NCBI GenBank assembly: GCA_907163375.1 | Contig: CAJQUW010012972.1 | Span: forward strand, 124,001 to 188,000 | Origin: Prostheceraeus crozeri | Taxonomy: Eukaryota > Platyhelminthes > Polycladida > Euryleptidae | Length of the DNA: 64,000 nucleotides | Direction of reading: 5' to 3' | Shown: positions 58,858-64,000 of the stretch, piece by piece | Layout: every line of letters starts with the position of its first letter | Position numbering within the stretch: the stretch's first letter is position 1 | Made by a program: the position numbers and the translations under genes | The notes under the pieces: model-generated | The model's input: only the letters and a program-made list of their open reading frames with translations | The model's database searches: none | Told to the model about the DNA's origin: nothing

Positions 58858-61655
58858 TTACAGCTTAACACATTTGACAATACCACTATGGTAGAGTTTT
58901 AAGTGACTGCAGCTGTCACTACAGCCACCCAAATCGTCCATCCTCGTACGGCGCACTCTTCTGATGCCATTTTGGGAACAGTCGAGGTGCACAAGCGTTT
59001 CTTTGTTATGCTGTTGGCTTGTGGTTACTTGGGAGGCCAACAGGAGGTTTGATTGAGTAATATTTCTTGGAGACTCAATCAAACCTCTATTGTCCTCCTT
59101 GAACTTCACCTCGCGGGTCTGAACCTCCTTTAGGCGCTCTTGGCAACGACGGAGTTGTACCTCAACGTGTTGTACCTCGTGTTGTACCTCTTCTACTGTC
59201 GCGTCGAGATCGACATTGTACTGCCGAACAGGGAGAGCAGCTGGAGGTGCGGGCACACCAGCGTGAGGGAAGGATCTGCGGCTGGGATCGGAGAGGAAGG
59301 AGCTGCGGCTGGGATCGGAGAGGAAGGATCTGCGGCTGGGATCGAAGAGGAAGGACGCAGTGGAGATAACGGAGCCAGTGTCATCATCGGTGATAATGGA
59401 CGGCGCACACTCCAGCTCGGAGAAGCCCGGATGTGGCTGAATGACACCTCTTCCTGAGATGCACACATCGCGGAGTCTTGTAATCGAAAGAAACAATTGT
59501 TTATCATCTATTTAGCATTTTACCATTGATGAGATACAAAAGTGAATTTCTCTTACCACCGGCTGGATTGTGACCTTCTGACCAGATCCAATCTCTCTCA
59601 CGGGGCAACGAGTCATTCTAAAAGATAAATCAATCTACTACAGACAAAAAACATTAGTAGTAAAGTGAGTTTCGAAACATAGTTTAATAGAAAATTCTGT
59701 ACTTATGCAGTTGACCAACTTTGATACTTACATTTGTAACAGGATCATCATCCTCATCGGAATATGTCGGGGAAGAAGTCGCTGACGAAGTTTCTTCATC
59801 AGATGAAGTCGCTGACGAAGTTTCATCGTCCTCTGATGAAGACTCCCGAATCGAATAAGGCTTTTCTTCATTGTCTTCCACCGACGTACTCGTCGCTGGC
59901 GTCGATAGGAAACTTCGATGCTTCCTGAGGGACAGCGATCGCACAACCTGCAGCGAAAAATAAGATAACATGTTCGCAACTCATTGAGAAGCATACATGT
60001 TCTTGGAAATACTTCATGCATTGAGAAATATTATTGACAAATAACTAAACAATGACACTTACGGGACTAGGAAGACACTTCTTCTCCGGTGTAGGCAAAC
60101 GGGGTATACTGTTCACACCTGTAAACAGCTGAAGAAAAGATCATATTCAATTTCACATAAAGAGCTAATGAATAACTTTAATACTTACATTTCTCAAGCA
60201 TTCAGCCGCTTTCTCCTCTTCAAAACTGACACAAGTCTGTTGAGGCAACTCACTCTGAAATGTTGTGACAATGTTGAAATACTTTTTACATGGTAGAATA
60301 ATTAACGGAGTAAATGTATTCTCACATTTTTAGTGACAATCTTTTTTTGAATTAAGACCTTGGTCTTCTTAGGAGGAGGCATCTTATCATTATCCTGAAA
60401 TGTTTAAACGATATATGTTTTTATGCATAATGGACCAATAATTAATTTATTCGGTTTTAAGAAGCTATCCTTTGAAGGTATTATGTATGATTGACAGAAC
60501 TCACCTCAAAATCACTTAAGGTGTCATCGATGAACTGTCGTGACTTGGGGGCTTTCTTTGGGACTCGGGACTTGACGGGTTTCTTTATTGCCGTAGGCTC
60601 ATCAACCTGTGAAAGGACACCTTCCATCGGCCTCTCCTTTTGAAATAACCGCTCCAACCTCCTCTTTGCAGCCTTTGAGGTGAGGTTGATGCCCTTCCTC
60701 CCATTTTGCTGAGCACATGGTGTATGCTTTTCAATGAATGCCTTAGAGGCTTCGGTATTAACCTTTTCATTACTCCGTTTATATGACTTGCAAGTTAGGC
60801 AGTACAGATACGCACAGTCACTTTTGAAGATGCAGTTCTTGTGACCGCTCTTATTAGCATGTCGAACGGGTAATTGACATGTTTCACAGAAGTGAAAAAT
60901 TAGGCGCTGTCGTGCAAGACTCTCTTGTCGGACCATCTCTATAGAGGAAAAGAAATTTGATTATAATTTTGTCTCTTATTAAATGAGAACTCATCTATAT
61001 ATCATCAACAAAACTCTATGAAGTACTACCTTGATATTGAATAAATCTTAGAAAGAATTGAATCTGAAGTTGAAATTGAAACCGAAAGTCGAAAGTTTAA
61101 TTTATTTCGAAAACGGTTTGCTCATAGAAAGAGTTGAAATTTGCAAGTAGCTGTCTTGAAATTATTTAATTTCGAAATTAATTTAATGGAATGAAAGTGA
61201 AATTTCGAAAATTTCAACCAATCCTCAATTTGTTTAACTAAACAAGCTTGAATTTTATACATCTGTTAGCAGATGACAGACTGAATAATTAAAATGGATG
61301 AAGGCTTTATTTAGGTATCTTTTATTCATAAACAAACTGTGAAAATCTTGTTGATTTAAATACACTTACATTTAAACTGATATGTTCATGTCTCTCGCTC
61401 AATGACTTAATTTAGGATGAAAAATTAAAAAAAACATGGTTAATAATGTAACATAAAGTGTTCCTATCCTAAAACCCAAGCTTCTATATTTAAAGCTATT
61501 TGGTTATAAGAACTTAATAATGTTTCTACTCCCGAATATCCTACAAAGTAGCACAACATGGTAGTGAAACTCACTTCAGAATTGTAGTATGAATCGGAGA
61601 ACGGAGGAACGAAGAACGATGTCTGGTATGGACACTGAATTATTTGAAAATGAGT
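58858..61655 (-). CDS. Multi-exon gene of unknown function beside PolB
   Basis: Consensus splice signals suggest a leader exon (61575 to about 61655), then exons at 60505-60938, 60326-60394, 60189-60254, 60063-60128, 59732-59947, 59557-59617 and 58858-59476. The ATG is at 60934-60936, two bases inside the second exon. That exon encodes a Cys/His-rich region (FCETCQLPV, HKNCIFKSDC, YCLTCKSYKR), perhaps zinc-binding. A later exon is acidic and Ser-rich (SSEDDETSSATSS). The last exon has three SFLSDPSR-S repeats and a probable coiled coil (VEVQLRRCQERLKEVQ). The promoter at 61678-61686 matches Polinton promoters, so it may belong to the element; a host gene remains possible. Splice sites are predicted, not proven. 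Confidence 0.5.
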
Positions 61656-61677
61656 GAAAATTCGTTGTGTGCAACCT

Positions 61678-61740
61678 CCTTATATATGAAATTGACAAAG
61701 CAACTATGAACAAAGACCTTGTGACATCACATCCTGGAAT
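61678..61740 (-). promoter_or_regulatory. Promoter of the multi-exon gene: TATATAAGGAGG and CRE-like site
   Basis: TATATAAGG at 61678-61686 on the minus strand, followed by AGG as at 47191. GTGATGTCAC, a CRE-like word, lies upstream at 61731-61740. Confidence 0.65.
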
Positions 61741-62050
61741 TGGTACGACCAAACAAAATTGATAACTCAAACAAGAAATTAAACAGCTGGTTTATTTTAA
61801 ACTTAGAAGTGGAAGTGCCATCAAATGTGTTGAAAGATTTCTACATACAAGCATTGGAGTCAATTCCAAATATTATAAAATGATGGAATGATATATTGCT
61901 TGAAATGCTATTATTTAAAGACATATTATCATTTAAATTTAAAGATACCAGATGCTTGAATTGTTTAAGAAATTGTAAATTTCAAATTGCGCGCCAAATT
62001 TCGAAAATTCAAATTTCGCGCCAAAATTTAAATAATCAAATGTAATGATG

Positions 62051-62190
62051 AAGGTTAGGGTTAAGGTTAGGTTTAGGTTTAGGGTTAAGGTTAGGGTTAA
62101 GGTTGGGGTTAGGGTTAAGGTTAGGGTTAAGGTTAGGGTTAGGGTTAAGGTTAGGGTTAGGGTTAAGGTTAGCGTTAGGGTTAGGGAAGC
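62051..62190 (+). repeat. Telomere-like TTAGGG/TTAAGG array
   Basis: About 23 units of GGTTAGG/GGTTAAGG-type hexamers, mostly TTAGGG with interspersed TTAAGG variants. TTAGGG is the telomere unit of most animals. Confidence 0.85.
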
Positions 62191-62235
62191 AAGAAGAGTA
62201 TCTATGGCACCCGGAACCCATGGGTAAATAAATTT

Positions 62236-62256
62236 TCGAGTGCGCGAAGCGCCCGA
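62236..62256. repeat. GC-rich hairpin
   Basis: CGAGTGCGCGAAGCGCCCGAG forms a stem (CGAG/GCGC against GCGC/CTCG, imperfect) flanked by AAATTTT and AATTTTT. Confidence 0.55.
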
Positions 62257-62430
62257 GAATTTTTGAGGCCCCCCCCGCACCGTGCATGAAGTGTATGAAG
62301 TGTATGAAGGTCAAAGGTCATGGTCAAGTGTAGAGGTTTGTATATTATGGTCATTTTTAGTTGTAAAACTTTAACTTTGAAAATTTGTAAACTTAGTCAT
62401 TTTTGTAAAAAAACTTGGAATTTTTCAAGT

Positions 62431-62760
62431 TGCATACAGATGCATACAAGTAAGATTTTTTCATCAAATGGGTACATACACTATATTATTCGAATGCTCT
62501 TTCCATTCTGATTCTAATGGTGCATTGTATTACACATGTATGACATATAACTAGAGAGCTACATGCCTTTAAAGAATGGGCCAAAAACTTTGTGAATTTA
62601 AAAATCTAACATTTGTCTGCTTGCATACAGTTGCATACAACTAGAATTTTCCCATCGAATAGGTACATACTTCATATCATTCGAATGGTCTTTTCATTCT
62701 CATTCTTATGGTGTCGTGTATGACACATGTATGATATCATCCTGGACTGCTACAAGCATT
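62431..62760 (+). repeat. Direct duplication, about 140 bp, period 191
   Basis: Units at 62431-62577 and 62622-62760 both begin TGCATACAG-TGCATACAA and share GGGTACATAC/AGGTACATAC, ATTCGAATG and ACACATGTATGA words. Confidence 0.75.
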
Positions 62761-62993
62761 TTAAAATTAACAACATAACTGTTTCTTTAAAAGTTATATG
62801 TTCCTATTTATTTCAAGTTGAAGTCTTCATATTTGATTTTTTTTGTTTCAATTCAGTTATTGAACATCATTAATTATAGATAGTTATTCCCCTTTCCCAT
62901 TCAGACCTTAATTGAAGACCGATTTGTGAAATGATAAAACAAGTCTGTTCATATATACAAATGAATATTAAATGAAAAGATTAAAAAAACACA

Positions 62994-63391
62994 CTAAATG
63001 TCATCAAGGTAAGGAAAGGGTACAAGTTTTTTCAAGTCCACTTGCACATGGATCCTGGTCTTTTTGGGCGCACAGGGACAGCGACGTGGTGTGTCAAGGT
63101 CGATGATTGAAAATTCGAGAGCGGTTGTGAGGTTCCGCTCGTTCGGCTCCATTCGCATGAAGACCCGTTTGGTGTGATACTTTTTCGGCGCGTTCTTCAC
63201 TTTGACAGTGACCTTCCATATAGTGGCGTTCGCATGGACTTTCTATTCATGTGCCGCATCGTCTCGATTGATACGTCACTATCATCACTCGAGTAGTCGG
63301 GCGATGCAGGGGCTTGGGTGAACACCACCGGCTCGTTTGGTGTTGTAGATCGCTCCATCGGAGATTGGGGAGGTGTATTGGTACGTTCCAT
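62994..63391 (-). pseudogene. Small gene of unknown function, divergent from the last gene
   Basis: The first ATG after a minus-strand TATATAAGT box (63542-63550) is at 63391. The early part is Ser/Pro-rich with a duplicated PPQSPMERSTTP-type word and an acidic stretch (SSDDSDVS). The later part is basic and strand-rich (CAPKKTRIHVQVDLKKL). No family recognised. It appears interrupted once, or spliced. It shares a promoter region with the gene at 63683 and probably belongs to the Polinton. Confidence 0.4.
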
Positions 63392-63541
63392 TGGCGATTG
63401 AGGTGAAGTGGTACGATCAGCAGTACCGTTCTCAACTGCAGCTTCCTGTTTGCGATCTATAATGACTTCTAGATTTAAAATAATTGTAACTTGTAAACGT
63501 GAGGATTAGAACCTTTGATAAGAATTGGTACAAACCTCGGA

Positions 63542-63627
63542 CTTATATACTTTTTAAACAAAGGAAATCCTAACAGCCAATCAGAGAGGTACCAAACTTC
63601 CCTAAAGACTATATAACTATATAAAGG
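63542..63627. promoter_or_regulatory. Divergent promoter with central CCAAT
   Basis: TATATAAGT on the minus strand (63542-63550) and TATATAAAGG on the plus strand (63618-63627) flank a CCAAT box at 63577-63581. Confidence 0.7.
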
Positions 63628-63682
63628 ATGTCATTGTTCCAAACTGTCAAGTACTTATCCTCAACGTCCCATAACAAGAAGC

Positions 63683-63973
63683 ATGTACTCAAAACATTTA
63701 TTCTATTTTCAAAATGACAGCCAAGTCATTATGGGAGGTCAGTTGGATATGACCGTGCATCTCTGTTGTGGCTGCAAAGTGGCCCTGTGGAAAACTTTAA
63801 CTGTGACAGCACTTCAAAGGCGGAGTGGACTACCAGTGAAGTGTCCGGTACACGAGTGTGAGCATGACTTCACCAACAATCAGACATTTCATGAATGGTG
63901 TGATGACTTCCTAAAGATCATGGAGTCACCTGAGGGACGTGATCTGTACCCATCATTTATTTTTAATGCTTAA
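63683..63973 (+). CDS. Small Cys/His-rich protein, unknown
   Basis: Intact 96-residue frame 55 bases after a TATATAAAGG box. The centre has HLCCGCKVALWK and, 20 residues on, KCPVHECEHDF, giving two Cys/His clusters that could bind zinc. The rest is mixed. I do not recognise the family. The promoter style ties it to the Polinton. An internal ATG at 63731 is an alternative start. Confidence 0.45.
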   Translation: MYSKHLFYFQNDSQVIMGGQLDMTVHLCCGCKVALWKTLTVTALQRRSGLPVKCPVHECEHDFTNNQTFHEWCDDFLKIMESPEGRDLYPSFIFNA

Positions 63974-64000
63974 ATTAAACCTACATTGTAAATCTCTTGT

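Larger units (their letters stand above)
61741..62993. other. Non-coding stretch with telomere-like repeats and a GC hairpin
   Basis: AT-rich up to 62040, then a TTAGGG-type array, a GC-rich hairpin near 62236-62260, a C8 run near 62270 and a direct duplication (62431-62760). No gene. Confidence 0.5.
46200..64000. mobile_element. Polinton/Maverick (adintovirus-like) element, right end beyond the window
   Basis: Contains the family hallmarks: protein-primed PolB, FtsK/A32-like packaging ATPase, adenain-like protease, penton-like and major-capsid-like proteins and a basic core protein. Two blocks converge near 53.6 kb. Genes with the same promoter style continue to at least 63.97 kb. The left limit lies between the last dispersed repeat (46035) and the first gene (46623). 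No terminal inverted repeat pair was found, so both limits are estimates. Most late genes are open, and I estimate four to six breaks in total, mostly in PolB, so it looks young. No integrase is visible in the window. Confidence 0.85.

Noticed and set aside
61939-62314. Frames with (TL)n, (NP)n or (VKVR)n repeats
   Set aside because: Translation of the telomere-like array.
1-64000. tRNA, rRNA and other structured RNA genes
   Set aside because: No cloverleaf with A/B boxes or rRNA-like conserved stretch was recognised by eye; a covariance-model scan would be decisive.

Overview
This window looks like nuclear DNA from an invertebrate animal. It is AT-rich, crowded with eukaryotic mobile elements, and its one multi-exon gene model uses ordinary GT-AG splice signals. 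I cannot name the species or phylum from sequence alone. I recognise no conserved housekeeping gene, rRNA, tRNA or CRISPR array.

1-46 kb is a layered transposon graveyard. A Tc1/mariner/IS630-like DNA transposon (1486-8786) has unusually long inverted ends that carry an 18-bp minisatellite. A nearly full-length LINE (5104-8763) has jumped into its right end. Five or six further LINE fragments follow (1-357, 9.3-12.1, 12.2-13.2, 15.8-17.3, 19.0-19.7 and 23.2-23.9 kb). One is split by a hAT-like MITE (8-bp target duplication) and another by a 244-bp perfect hairpin. A rosa-like (DD41D) mariner with one internal stop lies at 17304-19011. Pogo/Tigger remnants lie at 21.2-21.7 and 25.2-26.2 kb, and a THAP-domain pseudogene at 34.2-34.9 kb. 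Large palindromes occur at 24.6-25.1, 31.2-31.7 and 44.0-44.3 kb. From 36132 to 43638 a 7.5-kb element with matching inverted ends holds about a dozen 197-bp satellite units whose core repeats the motif of its own termini. It carries two younger nested MITEs.

46-64 kb is a Polinton/Maverick (adintovirus-like) element that runs past the right edge of the window. A rightward block (46.6-53.5 kb) encodes an IAP-type RING protein, several small proteins, a packaging ATPase, a penton-like protein, a basic core protein, a major-capsid-like protein and an adenain-type protease. A leftward block (58.7-53.6 kb) encodes a protein-primed family-B DNA polymerase, a small unknown protein and a protein that resembles TATA-binding protein. 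The element looks fairly young: most late genes are open, with an estimated four to six breaks overall. No integrase is visible before the window ends.

The most interesting signal is regulatory. Most transcription units in 47-64 kb sit behind a near-identical TATATAAGG box, often with a CCAAT box and an AP-1/CRE-like site. The element also appears to carry its own TBP-like gene. The same promoter style continues to 63.6 kb and precedes a multi-exon gene (58.9-61.6 kb) and a divergent gene pair (63.0-63.97 kb), so these probably belong to the same element.
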